The position numbers were made by a program, and so were the translations under genes. A stretch of DNA of 64,000 bases, taken from contig JBCCML010000006.1 of assembly GCA_039026375.1 (NCBI GenBank), positions 1 through 64,000 on the forward strand. The letters run 5' to 3'. This DNA comes from Thermohalobaculum sp039026375. GTDB lineage: Bacteria > Pseudomonadota > Alphaproteobacteria > Rhodobacterales > Rhodobacteraceae. This document shows, in pieces, positions 34,558 to 42,732 of the stretch (within the stretch, counting starts at the first letter, position 1; each line of letters opens with the position of its first letter). The notes below the pieces were generated by a model. The model made no database searches. It was not told the DNA's origin and saw only the letters and a list, made by a program, of their open reading frames with translations.

Positions 34558-35300
34558 GCGGGGAAGTGTGCGGTGTTGGGGTCCGCCGCCTTCAGGGCGT
34601 CTTCGCCCACGCGCTCTCGCGAGACCTGGTGCCACATGCCGTCCGGTGCGCGCTCCCACCGTGCCCTATGCCATGTCCCGTCCGGGTCGCGGTCCCACCA
34701 ATAGCCGGGGGCGGTGATCTCGCCCGTCCAGACGTAGAGCAGCAGGCAAGGCGCTGATCCGATGTCCATGCTGTGCAACCGGTGGGGCGGGGTGATCGAC
34801 CAACGGCCAGCCGGGATATGGATGGGGTCGCCGGTGAGGCCATGGCGGATGCGCAGGCTGCCGGAGAGTGGCGCATAGACCTCGGCCGCCGCGTGCTGGT
34901 GGAGCGGGTAGTGTAGTCCGGCGGCGAGGAGGAAAAGGCCCAGGATCAGCGGGGGATCTTCCGCGCGGGCGAGTGGGCCGACGACGAGGCCGCGTCGTAG
35001 GTCCTCGCTTATTGGGGCGCCCTCTAGCATGCGATACCACGCGATGTGGGGGGCGGCGTCGCGGATGGCCCTCTGAAGGTCTTCTGGACCTGCGAGAGTG
35101 TTCAGGGCGGTGCGAAGGCCGTCACGGATCTGGGGATCTTCGATGGGCGCAGCGGTGGGGCCCGGGGTGATGTTCGGGCCCTTTAGCGCGGCTAGGAAGG
35201 GCGCGAGATCTTCCTCCTGTGTGAGGCCGTCCCCCTTTGACAGGTGCGCCGAGAGGGCCCGGCGCACCCCGTCGAATGCGTTGGGGGCTGCGTCCGTCAC
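34554..35300 (-). CDS. DMSP lyase-like cupin protein (DddQ/DddL type)
   Basis: A 248-residue protein starting at GTG 35300 with AGGGGG upstream. The single cupin near residues 120-200 carries HYPLHQHAAAEVYAPLSG, matching the metal-binding pattern of dimethylsulfoniopropionate lyases of the DddQ/DddL group (Tyr, His, His, Glu, Tyr), and a later His in PPHRLHSMDIG. Those enzymes split DMSP to dimethyl sulfide and acrylate. The N-terminal about 100 residues are helical, as in the family. It is coupled to a GNAT gene. Without other ddd or dmd genes nearby, the substrate stays a prediction; other small ligands are possible. Confidence 0.65.
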   Translation of the reverse strand: MTDAAPNAFDGVRRALSAHLSKGDGLTQEEDLAPFLAALKGPNITPGPTAAPIEDPQIRDGLRTALNTLAGPEDLQRAIRDAAPHIAWYRMLEGAPISEDLRRGLVVGPLARAEDPPLILGLFLLAAGLHYPLHQHAAAEVYAPLSGSLRIRHGLTGDPIHIPAGRWSITPPHRLHSMDIGSAPCLLLYVWTGEITAPGYWWDRDPDGTWHRARWERAPDGMWHQVSRERVGEDALKAADPNTAHFPA

Positions 35301-35335
35301 GGACTCAGCCCCCTGCGTTGATCCACCAGATCAGC

Positions 35336-36679
35336 TTAGGCGACGAACTGATCCAGCGTGATCCGCAACTTGTCGACGATCTCGTCAACGTGCGGGCGCT
35401 CGGCCACGAATGCTGGGGCCACGATCGCCACGTCGCCCGTGAACTTCACGTGGCAGCCGTTCCAGAACAGTGCCTTCTGCATTTCCTGGCCGCGGAAGCC
35501 GGGCTTGCCCTCCTGCGCATGTACTTCAAGGCCGGACATCATGCCGATGGTGCGGATGTCCTTGACCAGCTCGTGGTCGCGCAGGCTCATCATCGCGTCC
35601 TTGAAGTAGGGCGCCATGTCGGCGGCGCGCTCCATCAAGCCTTCCTTGGCATAGATATCCAGGGCCGCGTTGCCGGCCGCACAGGCCGCCGGGTGGGCCG
35701 AGTACGTGTAGCCGTGGAAGAACTCGATCGCCTTATCCGGGCTGGCATCCGTCACGGTCTCGTAGATCTCGTCACGGCAGGCCACGGCGCCCATCGGAAT
35801 GGACCCGTTGGTCAGCGCTTTCGCCATGGTGCAGATGTCGGGCATCACGTCGAAAAGCTGGCTGGCGAAGGGCTTGCCCAGGCGACCGAAGCCGGTGATG
35901 ACCTCGTCAAAGACCAGCAGAATGCCGTGCTGGTCGCAGATCTCGCGCAGGCGCTTGAGATAGCCCTTGGGCGGCACAAGCGTGCCGGTGGAGCCAGCCA
36001 CAGGCTCGACAAAGACCGCCGCGATGGTCGATCCGCCATAGGTCGCGCAGTGCCGCTCCAGATCATTGGCCAGCTCGACACCGTCATGCTCGGGCAGGCC
36101 GTCGTGGAACAGATCCTTGCCCGTCCAGGTGTGGCGGACAGTGACGATGTTGGGCAGCGTCACCGGGAAGGTCTCGCGGTTCTTGACCATGCCGGCCAGC
36201 GACACGCCGCCCATGTTGACGCCGTGATACGCACGCTCGCGACTGACAAAGCGCAGGCGCTGGCTCTCGCCGCGGGCACGGTGATAGGCCATCACCATCT
36301 TCATCGCGGTGTCGATGCTCTCAGAGCCAGAATTCGTGAAGAACACGTAGTTCATATGCTCGGGCAGCAGGCCTGCCACCTTGCGGGCCAGTTCGAACGA
36401 GCCCGGATGGCCCAACTGGAAGTGCGGCGTGTACGAGTTCTGCTGCAGCTGGTGGTAGACCGCCTCGGCGATCTCGGGCCGCGCATGACCGGCTGGCGAA
36501 CAAAACAGCGCCGACGAGCCGTCGATCACCGCGCCACCCTTGTGGTCAGTGTAGTACATCCCCTCGCCTTTGACGACGAGACGCGGGTTATCCTTGAAGT
36601 CCCGGTTGCCCGAGAACGGCATCCAGTGCTCTTCCAACGAGTTGGCGCGAACGGCATCGCCGATATTCAGATCGTGCAT
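35336..36679 (-). CDS. Class III aminotransferase (omega-amino acid/beta-alanine/taurine:pyruvate type)
   Basis: A 447-residue class III PLP aminotransferase. I use ATG 36679 with AGGAG nine bases before it. Motifs: FFTNSGSESIDTAMKM (phosphate loop), FVSRERAYHGVNMGG, LLVFDEVITGFGRLGKPF and the Schiff-base Lys in MAKALTNGSIPMGA. N-terminal SLEEHWMPFSGNRDFKDNPR resembles omega-amino acid:pyruvate transaminases, which accept beta-alanine and often taurine or hypotaurine. A tandem pair of TCTGGAYCTA-type boxes lies upstream, the same motif as before xsc and at the MocR gene. A role in making sulfoacetaldehyde from an aminosulfonate is therefore plausible, but beta-alanine use is equally supported by family. 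Confidence 0.85.
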   Translation of the reverse strand: MHDLNIGDAVRANSLEEHWMPFSGNRDFKDNPRLVVKGEGMYYTDHKGGAVIDGSSALFCSPAGHARPEIAEAVYHQLQQNSYTPHFQLGHPGSFELARKVAGLLPEHMNYVFFTNSGSESIDTAMKMVMAYHRARGESQRLRFVSRERAYHGVNMGGVSLAGMVKNRETFPVTLPNIVTVRHTWTGKDLFHDGLPEHDGVELANDLERHCATYGGSTIAAVFVEPVAGSTGTLVPPKGYLKRLREICDQHGILLVFDEVITGFGRLGKPFASQLFDVMPDICTMAKALTNGSIPMGAVACRDEIYETVTDASPDKAIEFFHGYTYSAHPAACAAGNAALDIYAKEGLMERAADMAPYFKDAMMSLRDHELVKDIRTIGMMSGLEVHAQEGKPGFRGQEMQKALFWNGCHVKFTGDVAIVAPAFVAERPHVDEIVDKLRITLDQFVA

Positions 36680-36762
36680 GTCTGTCTCCTGAGTCACGCC
36701 GGGCTGGCCCGGTCCCACGGCTCAGCGCGGGCCAACCCCGCCTTTATGCCTGACCGCCACCA

Positions 36763-36794
36763 TAGAGCCAGACAGCACGCTGGATAGATCCAGA
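36763..36794 (-). promoter_or_regulatory. Tandem regulator boxes before the aminotransferase
   Basis: Reading toward the gene: TCTGGATCTA (36794-36785) and TCTGGCTCTA (36772-36763), 22 bases apart start to start, about two helical turns, and about 85 bases from the start codon. Same motif as at 37348-37377 and 49745-49786. Confidence 0.6.
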
Positions 36795-36821
36795 CGGGCC
36801 GTAATCAGGAACCAAATTCCG

Positions 36822-37214
36822 TCAGTCGAGAAATCTGGCCAGCGCGACCCCTGCCAGGACGATGTGGGCCAGGGTGATCGCCACCGACAGCCCATGCAGC
36901 GCGCCGAAACGCGCCTTGTTGCCCGCATCGGCCGCATCGTTGATCGCGGGCATCAGGATTTGGCGATTTGGGATCGTGGTGACGGCAATGGCCGCCAGCA
37001 GGATCGCGGTCAGGCTGTCCGCCGAATAGCTGAGCGCGGCCCCCAGGCCCGCAGCCGCAATGACGAACAGATAAAATGGTGGGAATGCCTTGCGGATCGT
37101 GCCGCGCACGGTCTCCGCTGGCAGAGCCGAGAACAGGAACGGCGCAAATCCCGCCGAAAACAACAGCATCCCGCCGAACAGGAACGCCGTCATCAAAAGT
37201 GCCGCTATCTCCAC
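36822..37214 (-). CDS. DUF4149 family membrane protein
   Basis: A 130-residue protein from GTG 37214 with AGGGAG upstream. Four hydrophobic helices are visible, the first two being MTAFLFGGMLLFSAGFAPFL and YLFVIAAAGLGAALSY. The motif NRQILMPAINDA before HGLSVAITLAHIVLAG matches the DUF4149/TMEM205-like family. Function unknown. It lies between the aminotransferase and its presumed regulator; the boxes at 37348-37377 read toward it, so it may belong to the same regulon. Confidence 0.8.
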   Translation of the reverse strand: MEIAALLMTAFLFGGMLLFSAGFAPFLFSALPAETVRGTIRKAFPPFYLFVIAAAGLGAALSYSADSLTAILLAAIAVTTIPNRQILMPAINDAADAGNKARFGALHGLSVAITLAHIVLAGVALARFLD

Positions 37215-37347
37215 GCCGATCTCCCTGCGCTTGTGTCGTCATCTTCCGCCGCGCGGGAAATAGCGCCCAGTTGCCCGGGGAAAACCGGTTATGGCGGATC
37301 GTCGCGCTTGCGCTGGACCGCAAGGGGTGCCTACTCTGGCGCCATCA

Positions 37348-37377
37348 TAGGTCCAGATGGGAGCTGCTGGGTCCAGA
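37348..37377 (-). promoter_or_regulatory. Tandem regulator boxes overlapping the MocR start codon
   Basis: On the minus strand TCTGGACCTA (37357-37348) and TCTGGACCCA (37377-37368) lie exactly 20 bases apart. The second reaches the first base of the MocR start codon. This position suits autorepression of the regulator, or activation of the divergent DUF4149 gene. Confidence 0.6.
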
Positions 37378-38843
37378 TGCGTGACGCCCTCTACCACCTC
37401 GAGCGGAACAGGCCCGCCAGCCTGCAGGCGCAGATCCGCGAGATTCTGATCGAGGCGATCCGGTTGGGCCAATTGCGCCCGGGCGACCCGGTGCCCTCGA
37501 CCCGTGCTATGGCCGGCCGCCTGTCGGTGTCGCGCAACACGGTTACGCTGGCATACCAGGCGCTGGTCTCGGACGGGTTCCTATCATCGCGAGAGCGCTC
37601 TGGTTTCTACGTCGATCCTGCGGCCGTGGACGGCATGGCGGCCCGCCCGAAGATCGTGCGCTATGAAAGCCGGATTGACTGGTCGCCGCGGCTGGCGAAA
37701 CAGCCGGGCTCCCAACGCAACGTGATCAAACCGGTCAACTGGCACCAATACCGCTATCCCTTCGTCTACGGACAGGTTGATCACGACGTCTTCCCGATCG
37801 CCGAATGGCGCGACTGCGTGCGCCAGGCCATGGGGCGGCGCTGGATCGATGCCTGGACCGAGGATCGCTTCGCCGCTGACGATCCGCTGCTGGTATCCGA
37901 GATTGCCCGCTCGATCCTGCCGCTGCGCGGGGTCGCGGCCGAGCCCCAAGAAATTCTGGTGACGCTGGGCGCCCAGAACGCGCTGTATCTGATCGCTGCC
38001 ATGCTGGTCGGGCGCGAGACCACCGTTGCGATCGAAGATCCCGGCTACCCGGACATGCGCAATATCTGCGCGCTGCGGACGCCGAACATGCGCTATTTGC
38101 CGGTGGGACCCGAGGGAATGGACTTCGAGGGGCGTTTGGATGGCGTCGATCTGGTCTTTGCTACCCCCTCGCACCAGTTGCCGACCACGGTCACCATGCC
38201 GTTGGAGCGGCGCAAGGCGCTGCTGGACGAGGCCAATGCCCGCGACCAGATCGTGATAGAGGACGACTACGAGTTCGAGACCAACTATGTCGGCACGCCG
38301 CAGCCAGCGCTTAAGTCGTTGGATCGCGACGGTCGGGTGATCTACGTGGGCTCGCTGTCGAAGTCTCTGATGCCGGGGCTGCGTCTGGGCTTCATCGTGG
38401 CTGATCCGGCCCTGATCGAGGAATTGCGGGCCCTGCGCCGCCTGATGCTGCGCCACCCGCCGGGCAACAACCAGCGCGCGGCAGCGCTGTTCCTGGCCAA
38501 CGGGCATTTCGATGTGCTGGTGCGGCGCCTGCACCGTGTTTACCGCGAGCGCTGGCAGATCATGGGCGAGGCATTGACCCGTCACCTGCCGGGCTGGGCG
38601 GAACAACCTGGGTTCGGCGGGTCGGCCTATTGGCTGACTGGCCCGGCGCAGATGGATTCAGAGCTTCTGGCGGAGGCAGCGCTGGAGGGCGGTGTGGTGG
38701 TCGAGCCATCCGCCGCGTTCTTTGCGGACCAGGCCTTGGGGCGGCGGCATCTGAGGTTGGGTTTCTCCTCGATCAAAGCGGATCAAATAGATGACGGTAT
38801 CCGCCGCCTGGCCGAAAAGGCGCATGCGCAGGGGCTGATCTAG
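37377..38843 (+). CDS. MocR/GntR-family PLP-binding regulator (TauR candidate)
   Basis: A 488-residue MocR regulator starting at ATG 37377. The GntR winged helix covers about residues 12-80 (SLQAQIREILIEAIRLGQLR, VSRNTVTLAYQALVSDGFL). The aminotransferase-like domain follows, with AIEDPGYPDM, VIEDDYEFE and the PLP Lys in YVGSLSKSLMPGLRLG. MocR proteins usually control genes for amine metabolism, and TauR of Rhodobacter capsulatus activates taurine use. The same box occurs at this gene's start, before the nearby aminotransferase and before xsc, so I infer a TauR-like role. A GabR- or PdxR-like role is the alternative. Confidence 0.88.
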   Translation: MRDALYHLERNRPASLQAQIREILIEAIRLGQLRPGDPVPSTRAMAGRLSVSRNTVTLAYQALVSDGFLSSRERSGFYVDPAAVDGMAARPKIVRYESRIDWSPRLAKQPGSQRNVIKPVNWHQYRYPFVYGQVDHDVFPIAEWRDCVRQAMGRRWIDAWTEDRFAADDPLLVSEIARSILPLRGVAAEPQEILVTLGAQNALYLIAAMLVGRETTVAIEDPGYPDMRNICALRTPNMRYLPVGPEGMDFEGRLDGVDLVFATPSHQLPTTVTMPLERRKALLDEANARDQIVIEDDYEFETNYVGTPQPALKSLDRDGRVIYVGSLSKSLMPGLRLGFIVADPALIEELRALRRLMLRHPPGNNQRAAALFLANGHFDVLVRRLHRVYRERWQIMGEALTRHLPGWAEQPGFGGSAYWLTGPAQMDSELLAEAALEGGVVVEPSAAFFADQALGRRHLRLGFSSIKADQIDDGIRRLAEKAHAQGLI

Positions 38844-38944
38844 CCGCCCAAACGCCGTCCCCACAACACGTCGAGCTGCCCTAACGTTGCGGCGGTGGGC
38901 CGAAACGCCTAGAATTCGCGCATAACAAGGTGGGAGGATCCAAC

Positions 38945-39202
38945 ATGACCGGTGACAACAACGACGATATCGTTGCCCAGGATGACGGCGACGACGCTGG
39001 TGTTCCCCTGACCGACGAGCAACTAAAGGGCGTTGCGGGCGGACGGCCAGGCGGCAAGCCAACCACGACGACGGGGAAATTGCTCGCGGCCGATATCGTC
39101 GAGGGCGTGAACAACGACACCCTGTTCGCCGGCTCCGGCAGCGACGAAAAAGGCTTCAACCTGGGCATGCCGCCCACCGCAAAGCGGCCGCGCAAGGGCT
39201 GA
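38945..39202 (+). CDS. Small protein with double-glycine leader (bacteriocin/RiPP precursor candidate)
   Basis: An 85-residue protein from ATG 38945 with GGGAGG upstream. The first 33 residues are acidic and end in LTDEQLKGVAGG, which matches the ELxxVxGG leader cleaved by C39-type peptidases during export. The remaining 52 residues would be the core: PTTTTGKLL, an acidic middle (ADIVEGVNNDTLFAGSGSD) and a basic end (TAKRPRKG). No C39 transporter, modification enzyme or immunity gene is near, so it is an orphan. It could be a bacteriocin, a signalling peptide, or an unrelated protein whose leader matches by chance. Confidence 0.65.
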   Translation: MTGDNNDDIVAQDDGDDAGVPLTDEQLKGVAGGRPGGKPTTTTGKLLAADIVEGVNNDTLFAGSGSDEKGFNLGMPPTAKRPRKG

Positions 39203-39280
39203 GAACGGGCTGACAAAGGGCTGACGCCCGCTTGCCTAGGTCCTGCCCGTCCGCTAGGTCGCGGGTGGGAGGATCGGCGC

Positions 39281-40141
39281 ATGAGTGTTGGTAGAACGAT
39301 TTGGACCTGGTTTCAGGGCACCTGGCACCAGGGCAACTATCCGATCCTGGGGGCTGCCGACCACGCCGCGTGGCTGGGCACCATGGTCTTCGACGGGGCC
39401 CGCACGTTCGAGGGCGTGACCCCTGATCTGGACCTGCACTGTGCCCGCGCCAACGCCTCGGCCCGCACGATGGGCCTGAACCCGGTCATGTCGGACGAAG
39501 AAATCACCGAGATCGCGCGCGACGGAGTCGCAAAATTCCCAACAAATACAGGCCTTTACATCCGTCCGATGATGTGGTCTCGCGAGGGCGGCGTCTCCAT
39601 GGTGCTGGCCGATCCCGACTCGACCGAGATCGCGATCTGTCTGGAGGAACGGCCCATGCCCGAGGTGAAGGGCCTGGCCATCACCACCACCCAATACACC
39701 CGCCCCATGCTATCCATGGCGCCCACAAACGCCAAGGCCGGCTGCCTTTATCCCAATAATGCCAGGATGTTACGCGAAGCAATTCAGAAGGGTTTTGACA
39801 ACACGATCACCCTGGACCCGCTGGGCAACGTGGCTGAGACGGCGACGTCCAACATCTGGATGGTTCGCGACGGGGTGGCCCTGACGCCCGCGCCGAACGG
39901 CACCTTCCTGGATGGGATCACGCGAAAGCGCGTGCTCAAGCTGTTGAAAGATTATGGCATTGAGGCGGTCGAGACGACCCTGACGCTGGAGGATTTCCGC
40001 GCGGCCGACGAGATTTTCACCACCGGCAACGCGAACAAAGTGGTGCCGGTGACCCGCTTTGACGACCGCGAGTTGCCCTATGGCCCGGTCAGCAAAAAGG
40101 CCCGCGAGCTCTACTGGGCCTATGCGCACGAAGGCGCCTGA
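39281..40141 (+). CDS. Class IV (branched-chain-type) aminotransferase
   Basis: A 286-residue fold-type IV PLP enzyme similar to IlvE. GGGAGG precedes ATG 39281. GTMVFDGARTFEGVTPDLDLH holds the usual N-terminal Arg region, the PLP Lys lies in TNAKAGCLYPN near residue 152, and GNVAETATSNIWMVRDG is the conserved Glu block. GITRKRVLKLL and ADEIFTTGNANKVVPV complete the pattern. The Lys region differs from housekeeping IlvE (which has GGNYLNS), so this may be a paralogue with another substrate, for example D-amino acids or an aminodeoxychorismate-like acid. Confidence 0.85.
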   Translation: MSVGRTIWTWFQGTWHQGNYPILGAADHAAWLGTMVFDGARTFEGVTPDLDLHCARANASARTMGLNPVMSDEEITEIARDGVAKFPTNTGLYIRPMMWSREGGVSMVLADPDSTEIAICLEERPMPEVKGLAITTTQYTRPMLSMAPTNAKAGCLYPNNARMLREAIQKGFDNTITLDPLGNVAETATSNIWMVRDGVALTPAPNGTFLDGITRKRVLKLLKDYGIEAVETTLTLEDFRAADEIFTTGNANKVVPVTRFDDRELPYGPVSKKARELYWAYAHEGA

Positions 40142-40184
40142 TGCCTATCCGCCACAGGCGCGCGCGCCGCGTGACACCGGATAT

Positions 40185-40266
40185 GACATGCCAAGTGATT
40201 TTGTTCCGGTAATTATCCGCTAACCCGATATCGTTGATTTTATCCGGAATAAAATCACTTCATGTC
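40185..40266. repeat. AT-rich inverted-repeat element (long hairpin or MITE-like)
   Basis: The ends GACATG...AAGTGATTTT...TTCCGG and the inverted CCGGAA...AAAATCACTT...CATGTC match over about 22 bases with a two-base insertion and one mismatch, around a loop of about 35 bases. The element is far richer in A and T than its surroundings and lies between convergent genes. No clear target duplication flanks it. It may be a terminator or a small non-autonomous element. Confidence 0.6.
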
Positions 40267-40297
40267 CTGTAATTCCGGTGGATTTAGTGGGCGGGCT

Positions 40298-41962
40298 CTA
40301 GAGCGCTACAGCGCCTGATATGAAGCGGTAGAACCCCTCGAAAAAGTCTAGCAGCAGCAGTCCCCATTCGGGGTGGAACTCGGCGACCCAACCGCCGATC
40401 CAGATCAGGATGATCACCGGCGCCGCAACGGCGAATGCCGACCAAGCGGAGAGGATCGCCAGGGTTGGTTCGCGGACATGGAAACTCTGCTCCGAAGTCT
40501 CTATTTGCCGCGCGATCCAATGGCGCGTCTTGCGTCCGAGCACGGCTGGACCAATTGACCAGACGGCGATTATGAGGTGCATGACCGTTGGCGCCAGCGT
40601 CGAGAAGAACGTCGCATAAAGCCACCAGTAGTCTGCCGGACAGGTGCGGACGGCTTGGAACAGATTGGCGTGCATGCTCAGCTCCTGACAATGCTCTTGA
40701 GTGATCGCAACGCCGCCAGAAAGAAGCACTAAACCCCCGATGCCAGATAAGTTCATCAAGTGGATTACAACGATCGCTGCGCAGCCAAGGGCGAGGAACA
40801 ATAGTACCGCCGCATTCAGATCTATCAGGCTGAAGCCCAAGGTTCTAAAGCCAATGTGCTGGAGGCCCCGACGCAGTGCCCAGCGCGTAAGACCGATGGA
40901 CCCAAAATCGAATATCGCATTCACAAGAGGCAAAACGGCTAGGAAAAGCAGATAGGCTCCTAACGTCCATCCTTGGTTCTCAGCTAGCAATGCAGATCCG
41001 GCCAAGAGGAAGGTGAGTGTCACGTACGTCCTAGAGCCGGTGCCGGTCCTTTGCAGAAGAAGTTTCAACCCCACGGCGGTTACAAAGGCGACAACCAGCG
41101 CCACAGTCAATTGCCAAACAATCCAAACGGTGACGAAGATCTCCTCCGAAAACCTTCTGGCAAATAGGGCTTCCGACACCCTGCGGGTCGCTCCAAGAAG
41201 CCAGTCTCCTGCGGCTGGGATCGCTTCTGCCCTTCCCACCGCAACCGCAACTGTGACTGCGACCGCAACTGCTATAGCGCCCACGCCAACGCGTGCGCCT
41301 GTGACCGCGACCGCGACCGCCACGGCGATTGTACCTGCAACCGCGATGGCGCCGACGAAGGTTATTGCGCTCCAAACAGCGATCGCTATCGCGACGGCTA
41401 CCGCAACACCACTCGCGACACCGATGCCCAGCCAGATTAGTTTCGATCGGAGTTCGACTGAGAGCATCGTTCTTGCGCTAGCAAACAAGATGGCGCCAAG
41501 CCCGATCAGTATCGAAGCGCGCAAAGGTAGGCTGACCCCTCCGCCGATAACTGTCAGATCCCCTAGTGTTCCGTGCCGGTTGGTGATCGCCCAATAGAGG
41601 TAGAGGCTGAGCAGCGGATACAGCACGGCGAGGAGAAGCGTGCGGTCGTAGAGTTTCACGCTCCAGGCAGGGCGGTTTTGAAGGCGAAGCTGGTATTGCT
41701 CCCTGCTCAGGAACCAACGGTCGGTGCTGTCCAGGAGCCAGCTCAACAGCAGCTTGTAGGCATTCCCCGCTTGGTTGTGCCGCAGCATGGTTAGGAGGGC
41801 ACTGAGGCTTTCCTCTTTGTCGACCATTCCGCCCCACCACCAACGGAAGGTGGCGAAGAGGAACAGGAAGAGCGTGATTTCCCACTGGTTCAGCGCCAGT
41901 TCCCGCAAACCCTCGAATGCGTCGACAATCGGATTGCCGGTGCTCTCGGTCTCGCTGGCCAC
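40298..41962 (-). CDS. Polytopic membrane protein with Val-Ala repeat segment
   Basis: I start this at GTG 41962, which has TTGGGGGA five bases upstream; a longer frame to 42583 runs over the opposite-strand gene. The 554 residues contain many membrane segments: near 25-45 (QWEITLFLFLFATFRWWWGG), then a charged stretch with LLTMLRHNQAGNAYKLLLSW, and several helices to the end. Residues about 175-245 are almost pure alternating Val/Ala/Ile (GVAVAVAIAIAV and similar), encoded by degenerate hexanucleotide repeats. C-terminal HCQELSMHANLFQAVRTCP holds two Cys. I do not recognise the family. It is a single gene beside an inverted-repeat element. Confidence 0.65.
   Translation of the reverse strand: MASETESTGNPIVDAFEGLRELALNQWEITLFLFLFATFRWWWGGMVDKEESLSALLTMLRHNQAGNAYKLLLSWLLDSTDRWFLSREQYQLRLQNRPAWSVKLYDRTLLLAVLYPLLSLYLYWAITNRHGTLGDLTVIGGGVSLPLRASILIGLGAILFASARTMLSVELRSKLIWLGIGVASGVAVAVAIAIAVWSAITFVGAIAVAGTIAVAVAVAVTGARVGVGAIAVAVAVTVAVAVGRAEAIPAAGDWLLGATRRVSEALFARRFSEEIFVTVWIVWQLTVALVVAFVTAVGLKLLLQRTGTGSRTYVTLTFLLAGSALLAENQGWTLGAYLLFLAVLPLVNAIFDFGSIGLTRWALRRGLQHIGFRTLGFSLIDLNAAVLLFLALGCAAIVVIHLMNLSGIGGLVLLSGGVAITQEHCQELSMHANLFQAVRTCPADYWWLYATFFSTLAPTVMHLIIAVWSIGPAVLGRKTRHWIARQIETSEQSFHVREPTLAILSAWSAFAVAAPVIILIWIGGWVAEFHPEWGLLLLDFFEGFYRFISGAVAL
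41237..41430 (-). repeat. Degenerate hexanucleotide repeat encoding Val-Ala runs
   Basis: Plus-strand units of the GCGACC/GCAACC kind recur every six bases with drift, interrupted by a few non-repeat codons. On the coding strand they give GTNGCN pairs, so the frame and the hydrophobic character are kept. Confidence 0.7.
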
Positions 41963-42100
41963 GAAATCCCCCAAATGAATGGGGAAGGTTAACCGCGCCC
42001 TCCGCCCCGGTCCATGGGGGAACGGGTCCATCACGGAAAACGCCGTCTTTGCCCGATGCCGCGGTTCCCAGCGGGGCGGGGTTGGGCTAGGCTTTGGCGC

Positions 42101-42640
42101 ATGATCGCTGCGCGCTGCTTTGCCCTGATGCCTCAGATGTTGGTTCTTTTGACTGTCCTCGTGATGGGGCTGTTCGGCGCGCCTGTCCTGGCGGAGACGA
42201 CGCTGTGGGGGCGCACGGTCAGCTTTGGCGTGCTGGCCTATGACGACCCCAAGCATCCGCTGTTCGTGGGGCTGCGCCACAAGGCGGTGGTGGGCGATGG
42301 CTCGGAGTTTGATCTGCGCCCGGAAGGCGCTCAGAACAACATCGACGTGATCCCGGTCGAAATCGATATCACCGCCGAGCGGGTCGAGGTGCGCTTCTAC
42401 CCCGCGCAGCCCGGCTGGACCTACGACTCGGCCTTCAACGGCTATGTCCTCAGCTTCGATACGGAATGCACGCTGTTCCACGGGGCCGAGATCGACCGGG
42501 CGTTCTCGAACATGGAGTTGGCCGAGGACGCGATCTTCTTCGAACGCGGGCGCCTCTACATCAATGCGCGCGACCTCTTCCACGACCGCGACAGCCGGTT
42601 CGCGATCAACCTGGTGGTGGGCGACTGCCCGGTGTCGTGA
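42101..42640 (+). CDS. Secreted hypothetical protein
   Basis: A 179-residue protein from ATG 42101 with a long signal peptide (QMLVLLTVLVMGLFGAPVLA, cleavage before ETT). The mature part of about 148 residues looks beta-rich: LWGRTVSFGVLAYDDPKHPL, then IDITAERVEVRFYPAQPGW, and two Cys (SFDTECTLFH and VVGDCPVS) near its end that may form a disulfide. I do not recognise it. It is divergent from the Val-Ala membrane protein and is followed by a second exported protein 92 bases on. Confidence 0.65.
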   Translation: MIAARCFALMPQMLVLLTVLVMGLFGAPVLAETTLWGRTVSFGVLAYDDPKHPLFVGLRHKAVVGDGSEFDLRPEGAQNNIDVIPVEIDITAERVEVRFYPAQPGWTYDSAFNGYVLSFDTECTLFHGAEIDRAFSNMELAEDAIFFERGRLYINARDLFHDRDSRFAINLVVGDCPVS

Positions 42641-42732
42641 GCAGTGTCGTGAGCGGCGATTGACGGCGGCCCCCTGGCGTGGGGCGCGCGGGCAGGCTAA
42701 CCTGTCCCAGATAAGGACAGGGGGACAGAGAC

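Noticed and set aside
35237..36787. 516-codon plus-strand ORF opposite the aminotransferase
   Set aside because: No recognisable domain and full overlap with a clear class III aminotransferase.
41220..41440. Short regularly spaced repeats, possible CRISPR
   Set aside because: The units are six bases, degenerate and in frame inside a coding region, with no spacers.
42032..42583. Long N-terminal extension of the Val-Ala membrane protein
   Set aside because: It runs antisense through the secreted protein gene at 42101-42640 and has non-native composition; GTG 41962 has a good ribosome site.
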